From: Promerops cafer
Lineage: Eukaryota; Chordata; Aves; Passeriformes; Nectariniidae
Direction: 5' to 3'
NCBI GenBank assembly: GCA_013398275.1
Contig: VZSE01000736.1
Coordinates: forward strand, 1-64,000
Length of the DNA stretch: 64,000 bases
The translations under genes and the position numbers were made by a program. Positions 12,195 to 23,727 of this stretch are shown here, in pieces (position 1 is the stretch's first letter; the number at the start of each line of letters is the position of its first letter). The notes beneath the pieces are model-generated. The model worked only from the letters and a program-made list of their open reading frames with translations, searched no databases and was not told the origin of the DNA.

Positions 12195-12604
12195 CCACAC
12201 GAAAAGCTAAGAGAACTGGAATTGTTCAGCCTGTAAAAGAAGGTTTCTGGTGACATAAGTGAAACCTTCCAGTACCTGAAGGGAGCCTACAAGAAAGATG
12301 GAGAGGTACTATTTACAAGAGCATGTAGTGACAGAGGAAGGTGAAATGGTTTCAAACTGAGAGTAGGTTTAGATTAGATATTAAGAATAAATTCTTTACT
12401 GTGGGGATGGTGAGGCACAGGAACAGGTAGTCCAAAGAAGAGATGGATGTCTGATTCCTGGAAGTGTTCAAGGCCAGATTGGATGGGGCTCTGAGCAACC
12501 TTGTCTAGTTAAAGATATCCCTGCCCACAGTGGGGAGCTGAAACTAAGTGATGTTTAAGGTCCCTTGCATCTGAGGCAATTCTCTAATTCTGTGATTCTA
12601 TGAT
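12195..12604 (+). mobile_element. CR1 LINE 3' end, 5'-truncated
   Basis: Follows the CR1 C-terminal coding and 3' UTR text in sense orientation: a decayed GGAACTGTTCAGCCTG-like start, 'cttccagtacctgaagggagcctacaag' at about 12266-12293, 'ggtttagattagatatt' at about 12366, the GAGGCACAGGAACAGGT block, then 'aaggtccctt' and the diagnostic ATTCTGTGATTCTATGAT octamer end at about 12587-12604. No intact frame survives. Same subfamily type as the copy at 53735-54073. Confidence 0.93.
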
Positions 12605-12748
12605 AGAAAACACAATGCCTTAATACAATAGAAAATACACCAGAATTATCTTGTTGTATATTCTTCATCCTTTTGTAGAGTTTTTCTCAATTTAAAATAA
12701 GGTTGGCTAAGCCACTGAGGACCATTTTGATCTTTGTGTAGACATCAT

Positions 12749-12809
12749 TAATAGTGTCTATTAAAAACACCATTTCCATTCATAGTGTCTATTAAAAACA
12801 CCATTTCCA
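12749..12809. repeat. 31-bp tandem duplication (two copies)
   Basis: A 28-bp block starting atagtgtctattaaaaacac is present at 12751-12778 and, identically, at 12782-12809, a period of 31 bp. The second copy abuts the 3' end of the minus-strand SINE. The identity implies a recent duplication. Confidence 0.9.
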
Positions 12810-12931
12810 CAGAGTTACAGAATATTCTGAGTTGGAAGGGACCCACAAGGATCACTGAGTCCACGTGCTAAGTGAAAGACCCATACAGGGATTGAACCCA
12901 TGACCTTGGCATTATTAGCACCATGCTCTAA
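12809..12931 (-). mobile_element. tRNA-Ile-headed SINE with CR1 tail (TguSINE1-like), 5'-truncated
   Basis: Read on the minus strand, 12931-12876 matches the 3' two-thirds of a tRNA-Ile. It has the GAGC(A/G)TGGTGCTAATAA anticodon arm with an AAT anticodon in the loop, and the T-arm/B-box GGGTTCAATCCC at 12899-12888. This is fused to a CR1 3' tail (12875-12809) with CCTTGTGGGTCCCTTCC and a terminal ATTCTGTAACTCTG. The D-arm and A box are missing, so the pol III promoter is broken and the copy is dead. I know this architecture from songbirds, where a tRNA-Ile SINE borrowed the 3' tail of a CR1 partner. The structure is visible directly; the family name is from memory. Confidence 0.82.
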
Positions 12932-14809
12932 TATGAGCATGCATGCAGTGCTGTACAGAAGATTCTCAGGGAGTGTATAGTCCAGAAAAAGAAGAGAAGT
13001 TACCTTGGAGAGTAAGATCCTGTAGGATATGGAGACATCTAAAAGTTATTGTCAGAGCAGGTGGTATATCAGAAGTATGTAGGCAGTGGCTTTTACAACT
13101 TTGTCTTTTTTACTTCATTATTTATTTTCTACCAATGGGAAGCTGATATTCCTCCTTTTGCTTCATTTTCTCAGTAACTCTCATATGGTCTTATGAGTTT
13201 ATTTTTCATATTATCATAAGCTGTGAACTTATGAAGGGAACATGTGCTAATGCTATTTCTGAGAGTCACAAGTCAGAACTATTCAGATACATTTCAAGAA
13301 ACCATGTCATTTTTCATGATGTCTTTAGACTAATTTAGTAGGCAAAAGCAACAAAATGAAATGGAGAAATAGATTGAAGTTCAGTTGCCATTGTATTTAC
13401 CGTCACCTACCCTTGAATACCGAATATTATTTCATTTATGATACTAATTTGATCATTTTTGTGACTGAAACAACAGCACCGTGGGATGCTGGCATGACAT
13501 GTAGTAAGGAATCTAGCTGTACCTCCAGGCTAGAATTCAGTGGGTTTGAAACAATAGCAGAGAAGCACTTAAGAATGCACCTTCTATTTATTGCTAAATA
13601 TTTGTTGCTCTCACGTACTTTATGTACAGTCCCATGAAATATAAAAGACTTTTAGGCAATTTGTTATATATGAGCTCTAACGGAGTTTTCACTGGCAGAC
13701 ATGTGGAATGGCCTTCTGGCCTGATGATAGGTAGCACTTTCCTCTACCTTTTGCAGAACCTGCCTAACTTTGCCTCTACAAAGCATTGACTTATTTCTGA
13801 TGTGCGATCTCACTCATGGCAGGAAGCAGGAAACTGTTATTTATTTTAAAGGTGTAAATATTTCATGTTTCATTGTTGCATTTTAAAGACTACTTGAGGG
13901 TTCCACTGATCAAAATAAGCCTCTGAGAGTCATTTTTGCCATCACAATCACTGTTCTTCCTAAAACCTAGGCTGTGAGAAGCTGACAGAGCTGGGGATGA
14001 ATCTGGGTCAAGAATGGTCTTGAAAGGATTTTTTTTCTCAGCTCAGTACTCCTGCAGCTGCAGGAATGATACTTGATCCCTCCTCCTTGATCTCCTCATT
14101 TATGAGTATACCAGGAGCACAGAACAGGTCAGAACTGAAGTGGAAAAAAAACAACCAAGTTGACTTTCAGGTCACCAGTTTTACTGTGTCAGAATAAGAA
14201 TAGATCAGGAAATGTTGTTTTCAATTTTAACATGGAAAATTCAAAATGCGCTTGGCTGAGTCTCTAGTATGGGGCTTTTCTGTGAATGTTGTTTGGGATA
14301 AAGTATTTACTGCTAAGAATGACTCAAATTCATTTCTTCAACCTGAAAAAATATTCCACCTGTGTGACAGACTGCTGGCTTCCTTCTGGGCATGAGAAAT
14401 TAACATTGTATCACATCAAGAGTTAAGGGGGGAATTGGACAAAGTAATTTTTCATCTAATCTCCATTACTAGTTTTTTTTTTCTTGTCTATTTGAAATAT
14501 GCACAGAAAATTCAGAAAAGCAAAGAATGAAAACCCTCAGTAGGCACAGGTGTGCGAAGTGTCAGCCCTATTGCCCAGCTCAGAACTGCTGATCCATAGG
14601 TAGAGCTCCCTTGATATTTGTTAAGCCCAATGATTTGCTTCAAGCTTTTAGCTTTAGACATTAGCATGACAATATACGGCATTTCCTGGAGATTTTTAGC
14701 ATTGGAATAGATGGTAATAAATAAATAAATGTGTACCATGTGTGTATGTGTGAGGAGAAAATAAAGGATGCATTTTGCCAAAATTTTCCGAAAAAGTTCT
14801 ACCCTCTGC
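12932..14809. other. AT-rich unique sequence
   Basis: No gene or repeat family recognised. A short (AAAT)4 run sits near 14716-14731. Open frames at 12943-13146, 13356-13637 and 14512-14781 show no family features. Confidence 0.5.
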
Positions 14810-15070
14810 TGGTTTTGGGTGGGGTAGAATTAATTGTCTTCACAGACAATTGGCTGGTATGGGTCTATGTTTTTTTTTATTATTCGAAACACAGGGTTGA
14901 TAATAGAGACATGTTTTTATTATTGCTGAGCAGAGCATACCCAGAGCCAAGGCCTTTTCTGCTTTCTGTACTGCTAAGCTGGTGAGGAAGTTGGGGATGC
15001 AGGGGATATTGGGAGGAGACTCAGCCAGGACAGGTGACCCAAACTGACCAAGGGGATATTCCAGGCCATG

Positions 15071-15093
15071 TGACATCATGCTCAGTATAGAAA
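15071..15093 (+). promoter_or_regulatory. relic LTR core promoter: CRE-like site and degenerate TATA box
   Basis: TGACATCA (15071-15078) resembles a CRE/ATF site. TATAGAAA (15086-15093) stands where the LTR's TATA box is expected, about 180 bp upstream of the poly(A) signal. One base departs from TATAAAA, so activity is doubtful. Confidence 0.45.
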
Positions 15094-15273
15094 GTGGGAG
15101 GAAGGAGGAGGAGGGGAGGGATGTTTGGAGTGATGGTGCTTACCTTCCCAAGTCATTGTTACATGTGATGGGGCCCTGCTCTCCTGGAGATGGCTGAACA
15201 CCTGCCTGCCATGGGAAGAAGAGAATTAATTCCTTGTTTTGTTTTGCTTGAGGGCCTGGCATTTGCTTTTCAT

Positions 15274-15279
15274 ATTAAA
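15274..15279 (+). promoter_or_regulatory. LTR poly(A) signal ATTAAA
   Basis: ATTAAA, the common variant hexamer, sits at the position expected for the R region and is followed by a T-rich stretch. Confidence 0.5.
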
Positions 15280-15399
15280 CTGTTTTTACCTCAACCCAAG
15301 AGTTCTCCAGCGTTTACCCTTCTGATTCTGTCCCCAATCACTCTGGTGAGGGACTGAGTGAGCGGCTGCTTGGGACTTGGCTGCGGGTAAACCGTGAGA

Positions 15400-16076
15400 A
15401 CCTCCCTCCACAATCATCCAGTAATTCTGGTAACTCATAGAGTTTAATGTACATGGTAAACCAGCTTAACTTGCCATAGACTCTGCCAAGACTGAAAAAT
15501 GTCTTTGTCCAACCCAGGGTTCATAAAGATAAAAATGACAGAATGTCATCTTGCACACAGAAGTGTTTCTTCAGCAGCAGGTTATTTTCTGTGAGGTTGA
15601 GAACTCCTAGGTAACTAAATGTTTACAAGAGAGTGTACAGCATGCAGTATAATATGGGAGTAAACACATAGTACAAAGTCAGCCCTCTCAGGCTACGGCT
15701 CAGTGGTGTCCCTGCAAACACTGCAAGTGTTAAAACGGCTAACAATAGCAGCATCTCCTTCTTATCATAAAAAGAAACAAACCAAGGAATAAAAATTTAG
15801 GGGAAAAATAAAAAAAAATTGCAAATACTGTATAAAGACAGTTTTTATTATTACTGAAAGTACTTTTGACTTAATCAAAATGTCTTTCATATCAAGTGAC
15901 AATGTTGGTCCAGTAATTGTTACACTCATGCTTTTTAGACACTTCATGGTGTCGCTAGATACAACAGGCCACAAATTTACAACCATGAAATGGCAGATCA
16001 GTGAAACTGAATGTGGGTTATAAATCTCATTTATTTTTCATTCGTTATTCTGGATTTTTTTCTTTTTTTTTTTTTG

Positions 16077-16113
<37 letters not shown>

Positions 16114-17316
16114 GTGTGCATGTGACTCTGCCTCTGTGGCAGTAAAATGAAAATTGTCAACTTAATGTCTGACACTTGTTTTTGCTTGAGATTTCTCAGT
16201 CTTGTACATGAGTAATACTGAGTTTTTAGTGCTATAGAGAAAATTTTTGATGCAGATAAATTGATGCCCTTCAGGGAAAGTTTTAGTGGTCTTCAGCAGT
16301 GAGCTATTACTCATGCTTGGTAATCACAGGTGCACTTTGAGGTTTATGGAACTGCATTTTGATTTTGTAAAGCTTAGGCTTTTTACTAGCATACCCTTTT
16401 CATTTTTGATTTAAAGAAAATAAGTGCTTACTACCACACTCTTGTGCTATAGAAAGCTTATCAGTATAAATGCCCTCTGCTTCTCCATCTGACTGGATGA
16501 ATCTGCTGTGCCTCAAGTGCATGGCAAACTCTCCCTATGGGCTTAGAGAAAAGAGGGATTTGGTGTCTTTGTTATGCAAATAAAGGGAAGAAACAATTGT
16601 TTTGTGCTGCCCAAACTCAAGGCACTACAGGGATTTGTGTTTTTTTTTTTAATTTAAGTGTGTTTTGATGACTCTAGTCCCTAAATTCCTCTCCTTAAAA
16701 ATGTGAAGTCAACATAAATATTACTGAGATGAAGAAAACCCCTTAATGCTGGAGGCTCACAAGGCCAGACTCCTCTGCATGGTTATCAGTGTTATCAGTC
16801 AATGGCTGTACAGACTTTCTTTGGCTGGGGTTCCATTCATGCCAATCTTTTCTTTGCCAAAGCCCTTTGTGTTACAGAAGTCCTGAGACTTGTAACTGCC
16901 CCAGAAAAAACTCCACCAGTGGCCTGTCTGCACACTCTTAGGCTGGACTACAGGTTCTTGGCCTTATACTCCAAGCCCTTCATAGATATCATTTTCTGGA
17001 TCCAGCTATGGATGTGGAAGAAGGTACCGACTCATCTGTGCTCCGTTGCTCTAGTTTTTCTGCTGATGTTTCTAAGGTCAAGTAATGTTGTAAAGAATGC
17101 ACTCTAGGGCCTTCTTAACCTTACTGGGGAAAGAGCACAGTGTAGGATGTGGACAGGATGCAGCACTGGTGCACACAATGGATCCCCCACAGCCACATCA
17201 GGTGTAAATCAAGATTCCTTCTCTTCAAATGCTCTTAGCCTAAGGAGACATGATCCATTTTGGAGCTTAACGTCAGTATATCATGTACTCTATCAACTTG
17301 ATTTAGAGTAGGTGCT
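15400..17316. other. AT-rich unique sequence with long poly(T)
   Basis: Contains the 34-base T run (listed separately) and a 101-codon plus-strand frame at 16802-17107 without recognisable motifs. No other repeat identified. Confidence 0.5.
16055..16112. repeat. homopolymer T tract (T34) with a preceding T-rich run
   Basis: A T-rich run interrupted only by c and ggg is followed by 34 uninterrupted T at 16079-16112. No poly(A)-signal complement or gene-like sequence lies on the 3' side, so a processed pseudogene on the minus strand is not supported. Confidence 0.9.
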
Positions 17317-17975
17317 TGTCCTGGTCTAAGGCAAATTTTGGGAGGAAACCTCCAAATGGGATCCATCTAGAAAGCAAATTCAAGTGGCTCATCCCCCAAC
17401 TGGTTTGGGAAAAATTTTCTTGGAAAAAAGTGGAAAAAACTGTTTATTTAACAAGCAAAGTATTCACCAGCATAAAAAATGAATAATATTAAACAATAAA
17501 ACCTCTTGCTGTTCTGAAGAGGTGGCAAACTAGAAAGTCCCTTCGAGGGCTGTAGCTCAGCTCACCCAGTCTGGTATCAGTCCCTGCGGCGCTGGAAATG
17601 CCACGGCCCAGGCCCGGCCTGGTGGGCCACAGGTGTGAGCTGCCACTGCTCTGCTGGGTGTGCAGTCCAGAGCAGGTTCAAACAGTTCCAAGGAAAAGAA
17701 AAAAACCACAGTCCAGGGAACTTCTCTGCCTCAGCTAGCCAAAAAAACCCTAAAAAGCAAAGGAGAGCTCTGTCCCTCCATCTGTCTGTGCTGCAGACAA
17801 CACAGTCCAGGAGAAGGATGCAGGGGAGCAAGTGCAGTTTCTGATAACAAACTCCACGCTTCTTCTCTTCCCCCCCTTCACTCTTGGAACCAGTCTTAAA
17901 GGTGCAGAACTTAATATCCAGCATAAACAGAACAGATGACTGGGGATACAAGCATCATAAAGTCACCCCAGGACA
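17317..17975 (-). mobile_element. solo LTR of a songbird-type endogenous retrovirus, intact ends
   Basis: A 659-bp LTR bounded by TGTCCTGG (17317-17324) and CCAGGACA (17968-17975), a perfect 8-bp terminal inverted repeat with the TG...CA ends of retroviral LTRs. It is flanked by an identical 5-bp duplication, GTGCT, at 17312-17316 and 17976-17980. The sense strand is minus: an AATAAA reads at 17448-17443, about 125 bp before the U5 end at 17317. The interior matches text I associate with abundant songbird LTRs (for example 'ctcagctagccaaaaaaacc' at about 17731). No internal retroviral genes are present, so it formed by LTR-LTR recombination. Intact ends and duplication suggest it is the youngest insertion here. 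The minus-strand frame at 17577-17951 is an incidental frame in the LTR, not a gene. Confidence 0.93.
17443..17448 (-). promoter_or_regulatory. LTR poly(A) signal AATAAA
   Basis: TTTATT on the plus strand, AATAAA on the LTR sense strand. It stands about 125 bp from the U5 terminus and sets the orientation of the LTR. Confidence 0.6.
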
Positions 17976-20900
17976 GTGCTGAAAGTGCTTTCTAATCCAA
18001 GATATGCAGATCAACTAAATCCATGCAGGTCAACTCAAACCAGGCCCAAAATGACATAAGTGATTCTGTCTGAACAAATTAAGAAGTGTTGAAGGGCTCA
18101 GTTGACATCTCTGTAGATGACTCTCAGTAAAAGGTGGAGCAGAAGATGGTAACAACTCCCTTCTACAGTGGCATAGCTAGATCTAGCAGAAAGTGGCTGT
18201 GACCTTCAGTTCCTTCTTTTCCAGAGAAGAAATTTATTTTCTTTTTAATTCTATGGCTTAGAAGAAAACAGCTTGGTTCTAGATTCAGTCAAATGTTTTA
18301 CAGCAATTGGAACTTTAAGTTCCTGAGCAATGTTGGGCAAAGACCCTCTTTGCTTTTTTCCTTTCAGCTGGAGTGGAACAAACATTGGGAGTATTTATGA
18401 GGGCATTTTAATTCAGATGTCTTCTCAGTAATCTGAAGGCTTTACAGAGAGATCCTGCTTATTAATTCTGCTGTGAAGAAAAACAGGTAAGCAGCAATGT
18501 CAGATCTTATTTTACCCTCTGTAGTTTGTCACTGAACAACTCAGCATCCCTGAATTATTCACAACACAGAGTACCAGTAAGTGTCAAGATTGGTAACCAT
18601 CAGCCAAGCAAGAAATCTTGGCTAGTAGTGGTGATTTTGCACTCTCAGGAGAGCCTGAATTTGAGAAATTAGATGTTTGTGCTATTTCATGCTCAGAACA
18701 ATTCAATAAAAACACAAACACTTGACTGGCCATCTATGTGTCTTCAAATTCACCCATTCATCCCATTTTTAAAATCAAAAGAGTTTTCTTATCCTTGCTA
18801 AGATTGTTTTTATTTCAATTCTACCCTTGTAAATGCAAAATAATTTCACCAATAGTATTAGAATCCTTTCAGCTTTATGTGGATTCAATACAAGTTAAGT
18901 TCTGGTCCCAGTATTCTCATGTACTACGGATAATTATTGCAAAAACTAAAGTTAGTGCTAAGGACCACAGCCTTCAACAATCTTCAAGATTTGGTGCACT
19001 GCTGTAATAGCAGGCGCCTATAAAGCAGTCTAAGTTAATTCAGCTGTAGATCTTATTTCTATGGTACAGTCTCTTGAGGCTTGTCAGGAAACTATAAAAT
19101 TATGGATAATTTAGATGAGTGACATTCTTGAAAAAGCATTTGCCCTTTGATTGAATAAAAATGACTTGTTAAAAATAGTTTGAAATCAGGATATGTTAAT
19201 CAAACTAGGAAAGTAGAAAAGAGAAATCCTATCAAAATGAATTCTGATTATGCGCAGCAGCCAACCTTTCTTTGTCTGTGGATGTTTCCACTTAAGCAGA
19301 GAGAGTGAATCAATATTTGTAAATGCTACATTCCTTAGATGAGCCATGAGCAGCTTGAATAGCTTCTTCCACGGGACCAGGAATTCTCATTAGTAATTAA
19401 AGAGTATGTAACAGCTGTATTTGGGTGGTGGGATTGGACCTACAGGGTAATGTCATTTGTTTGTTGTGATCCAGAGGTTTAGGTTTCTTTAATTCCCAAA
19501 TGATCCCTTTTTCCTTAGGCTGATGATGTGATTCCTGCTGTACAAATAAATTTTGTCTAATGTGGCTGTGGGGATTCAGTTATGTGCACTGTCTCTGCAA
19601 AGAGCATGTGAGTTTTGTCTGTGCCCTTTTTCAAGCAGAATAAGGAAACCACCAAGGGTGTTCTTTGCTGTGGTGGTTGACCTTAGAAAGACTAGGCCTG
19701 TCAGTGTCTCTTTCTTCTTGGTTTTAGTTCTGATCTATTTGGAATACAGAGAGGAAGAAATGGGAGGGAAGAATGAGAAGTTTTCTTTCAAAAATAACAA
19801 AGCCCAAACCAACCAGAGAAACCCTTAATAAGTCATATTTCTCCTACAAGGAAAAAGAGAGAAATCAATAGCTGTAATTTCTAAAAAAAATGGAGTTGTT
19901 CTTTGACTTTGGCAGGGTGATAAAAGTAGATAGATAGCAATGGAGTAAAATGGGGAGCTTTCATATCCCTTCAACATGCTGGTGAGGGGTACTGAATATT
20001 ATGCTTGAGAACTCTTTCCTATTGCTTGTTAGCCAATTCTTATTTTACCTGACACCTTATTGCTATCTCCATTTTCTTTAATGTTTATGAAGAAATTTAA
20101 ATAGATACAATATAAAGAAAAAAAATTCTTCATCAATTGATCAAACTTTGCTGTTTGTAGCTTGTGGTATTATATTCCTTCTGACATTTTTCAGTCATTC
20201 ATGTACAGTTTCTGGAAGAACAGTACATCCAATAGAGTAAATCCAGTTGAATTGTTCTCCCCTCAACCCCAACGCTGTGCTCCTATTTTTCCTTCCCCTG
20301 CTCTGCACTTCTTTACAGTCTTTCAAGGCTTTTTTATCTGTCTAGAGGACTGAAATACTAGAATTCCATATTTCCCATTTCAGGTCATGTTTGGCTAAAA
20401 AAGGAGACTTCAAAAAATGCAAAGAATTTTGATGATACTGGTATACATCATGTTTTCAGCCTCTGTCATCAGAGCATATCTGTACAGTGGATATGATGTC
20501 TAGAAAAGCAGGAGGTAGTTTAGAAAACAGAATGCTGTCTGAATTGATGGGAAAGGAACAAAGAAGATAAGAAGTGAGGTGAAAAAAATGTCAGACACAG
20601 GTAATGAGGAAGCTCCTTCAGCTGAAGAGAGAATTTAGGTGACATAGCTTAGAAGTGATGAGAAGCTCTATAGTTTATGATTTACTATGCCTGAGCTCAA
20701 AGGAGTTGGTCTATTTATTGAGTTAATGAGTAAGGAAGTCTGTAACTTATTGGACAGTTGAAAATATAGTAGCTATTGCTGCTGATAAGGAAGTAAACTT
20801 TTATTAGGACTGTAAATTCCAGTTTTCTCTTTTATTGAAGCTTTTTCATATTATGTGAACAAAAGCTGAAGAGCCTATGGAAATGGCCTGAAGTTGCCTC

Positions 20901-23693
20901 AGGTGTTAAAGTAGTTTGGATGGTGATACAAGGGTAGAAGGGGAGCATTTGGTGCAATGAACACAAAGTTAGTAAAAAGAATGGCTGTACTGCATTGAGT
21001 TCAACAGGTATGAGTCACAACTCTGACAGTCTCAGTGTGTCTCTGTGTGCAGAAGGTGTGATCCAAACCCTTTACCAACCCATAGCCATGTAATGCAGTG
21101 GGGCAGGGAAAGAGATACTCTGAAGATTCTGGGCGTGTACAACTGCCTGAGGACAGCTGCAGTCAGGATGCAGATCTGTCATCTAGATTGTTCTAGCTTG
21201 TACCGAGAACCAGATATTTTGTTTTCTTTCCATTATTGATTCTATGCTTCTCAGAGGTAGAAAAAAAAAAACAACAAAAGAAGACAGATTTTTCCAAATC
21301 ACTTTTTAACTTTTTTTCCTCTCTGATGACCTTGGCAAGATAAAGACTGAGTTTTGTCATCCATAATCAGGCTAGCCATCACTTTTTAAATAGTTTCTCT
21401 GAATTTGATTGGAAGTAATCACAAAGTAAAATGCTTCACAATGTAAGTAAAGGGTACAGGAATCAAATCTTTAGGATGCTGTCAGAAAATAGAACAAGAT
21501 TAGAAAACGAAACAACTGGTGTACATGTATTTTAAAGCATAATGTTCTGTAGGGGAGTAAACGAATTTTCATGCTTCTTATCTGCCAATTCTTTTCTTCT
21601 TGCCAATAACTGCAGTAAAATAAGCTTGTTCTATTTTTTTTTTTTTTACATTTTTCTTTCAGGGCTTACCTTTTTCCAAACTGTCTCCAGTTTTAGAATA
21701 GCTACCCTGTGACACAAGAAAACATGAATTTTTGTTTGATCATCTGCTTTAGCATGTAGTTTGGCAAGCATGTACTTGTACATGTATAACTACATGTAGC
21801 ATGTAGTTGTAAGCACAACTTTCCAAAAGTTTGATTTTTCATTTTCTTAAGAAGCGCTCCTTTATCTTCTTGAAATTTTTCTGTCTGGAATAGAAGGGCA
21901 TCTTTCATGCAAAAATCCCCAAGCACTTCAATGAAAGACTTTATAGATTCCCTAAGTCAGCTCAAGGAACAAGAATGGGACAATGTAATGGGTAGTAAGG
22001 AGGGGAGGCAAAATGTTCTTATCCCCCAGTAAATTAATGACTCTTCTGCCATGACAGTTTACAATAGTGAAAGTGTCTAATGCATCATCCTTGCTGTAAG
22101 CAGAAGTGAGGACTAATATCAATGCAAGTGTCTGCAAGAAAGCATGAAGTGCTGAATGCTTTGTAAGTGGCTCTTAAGTTTAGTGCTGGAATATGACTCT
22201 CTTCAGAGTAATGAGAAGTTAAGTGCTTTTTGTCTTAGAGCTGTTAATGAAAGATGTCATCCCCTACCTATAATGGATATAATACTTCACACAAAGTATT
22301 AAAGTAATGAGGCACGATGCTAAGAAGGTTTCTGCTATTAGAAATCATTGCCACTAGAGTCCAGGCACTCATGTCTCCTGCAGTTCTGCTATTTAATGTC
22401 AGTACTTGTCAGCTGTGTGCTTTATGGGTTCAATATACAGTGCAGTGCATGTTAGTTCTGATGTATGGATGAGGTATCATACCTACTAACACAGAAGCAT
22501 TTTGGGGAAGATAGAAGAGGTTTGGACTGAGTTCAAATAAAGATTAAAACTAAATAAAATGTATTGGTTTCAATTTAAGAACATACAATAGACTTAGCTA
22601 AGGCTAAAAATATAAAAAAGTACAATGTGAGGCTTATTGCATTAATTCCTTGGAACTTGCAGTTTCTCACTGCCTGTTCTGTACTGTGCAGAGAGATCAG
22701 GGTCCATATGTGGTTGCTCAAAAAAAAAAAAAGTAGATGGTACTGCATATCTTATACAGAGCTGGGAGATGAAAAACATTCAAGGCAACAGTATGTCTGA
22801 CATACTGTATTATGGGTGAACTAATTTTGTATGACTCTCAGAAACTCTTTGTTCCAGAATCAAAATAACAGATCAAAGCAATCAGTTATTTACTAACGGC
22901 CTTAGAAGGTCTTTATTCTGCAATAGAATGGAACTGGTGGTTGTGGGTGAGCTGGAGAATATATTCACATGTATTCCTGAGGTGCAACATTTTTTCTTTA
23001 ATGAGTGATCATAAACGCCTCTTTCATATGTCATGTCTAAAAATGTGCTCCTACCACTAAAAATCTAGTGTGTGGCTTAGCAAATTCAGCTCTGTTCTGT
23101 TGGTTTTAAAAACACTATCTCTATCTCTGGGGGAAAATTATGGTGCTAGTGGTAGTGATGCCTGTCAGAAGCAGTGGTCTGCACTAAGTTATCCTTTCTG
23201 TGGACTGAAGTGCTGCTCAGAGTCCCTCTGATAACTTAGGCTGTAGCCCTCTGAGGTATGTATGGCGCTGATTTGACTTGGTGCGAGGTTTGGCAGATGC
23301 AGCTGTACCTTGCTATGAAGGAGGGGTTTACTGCACTAGCACTCCCTTTCTGACACATTTGAGGATCTCTCTATGCAATTCAGTTTGCTCCTCTGCTCCA
23401 TGAGTCAGAGCCTCCAAAGGCTTTCAGCAGCATAATATTGTTAAATACTGCAAGTACCCTTGATAGTGTCACCTTGAGATAGTGTCAGCTGATAAGACAG
23501 ACCTACCTGTCTCTACATTACAAAGCATTTGCACAAAAACAAAGTAATAAATGCTAGAGTAATATGAAGCACAAATGTTTAACCAGTAATGAAGAAAATG
23601 CTTTGAGATCCTTGCTGTTCAGGTAGATTTTTGATTTTGTAAGCAGGAGGTTAGAGGAGCAACTTTAAGAGCAGGAGTGCTTACTGAATAAGT
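17976..23693. other. AT-rich unique sequence
   Basis: No gene or repeat family recognised across about 5.7 kb. Contains a cluster of short ATG/CAT palindromes at 21751-21808 and several T runs (for example about 21633-21647). Confidence 0.5.
21769..21808. repeat. adjacent short hairpin-forming palindromes
   Basis: catgtac-tt-gtacatg (21769-21784) is followed by aactacatg-tag-catgtagtt (21788-21808, 9-bp arms). The right arm repeats agcatgtagtt, which is also present at 21751-21761. Confidence 0.75.
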
Positions 23694-23727
23694 TTTTCAA
23701 AGGAGAGGGTCCCCTCTCCTTTGAAAA
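23694..23727. repeat. 34-bp palindrome with 16-bp perfect arms
   Basis: Left arm ttttcaaaggagaggg (23694-23709), two-base spacer tc, right arm ccctctcctttgaaaa (23712-23727), with no mismatch. The loop is too tight for a microRNA precursor; the structure is a potential cruciform or the scar of an inverted-duplication (template-switch) event. Confidence 0.92.

Larger units (their letters stand above)
14810..15399 (+). mobile_element. solo LTR of an avian endogenous retrovirus
   Basis: Begins TGGTTTTGGGTGGGG and runs through text I recognise from a common avian ERV LTR: 'attgctgagcagagcatacc' near 14921, 'ccaaggccttttctgct', a GACCCAAACTGACCAA block near 15037, the promoter region, 'ctcctggagatggctgaaca' near 15180, the poly(A) region near 15274, and a degenerate GGGTAAACCGTGAG end. 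No gag, pol or primer-binding site follows, so this is a solo LTR left by recombination. The ends have decayed (no clear CA terminus or target-site duplication), so it is old. A 5' piece of the same family lies at 54737-54883. Confidence 0.85.

Noticed and set aside
12876..12931. tRNA-Ile gene
   Set aside because: Only the 3' two-thirds is present, diverged, and fused to a CR1 tail; it is the head of a SINE.
16802..17107. 101-codon plus-strand frame
   Set aside because: Hydrophobic, motif-free and without transcript signals; likely chance.
17577..17951. 124-codon minus-strand frame
   Set aside because: Lies wholly inside the solo LTR at 17317-17975.
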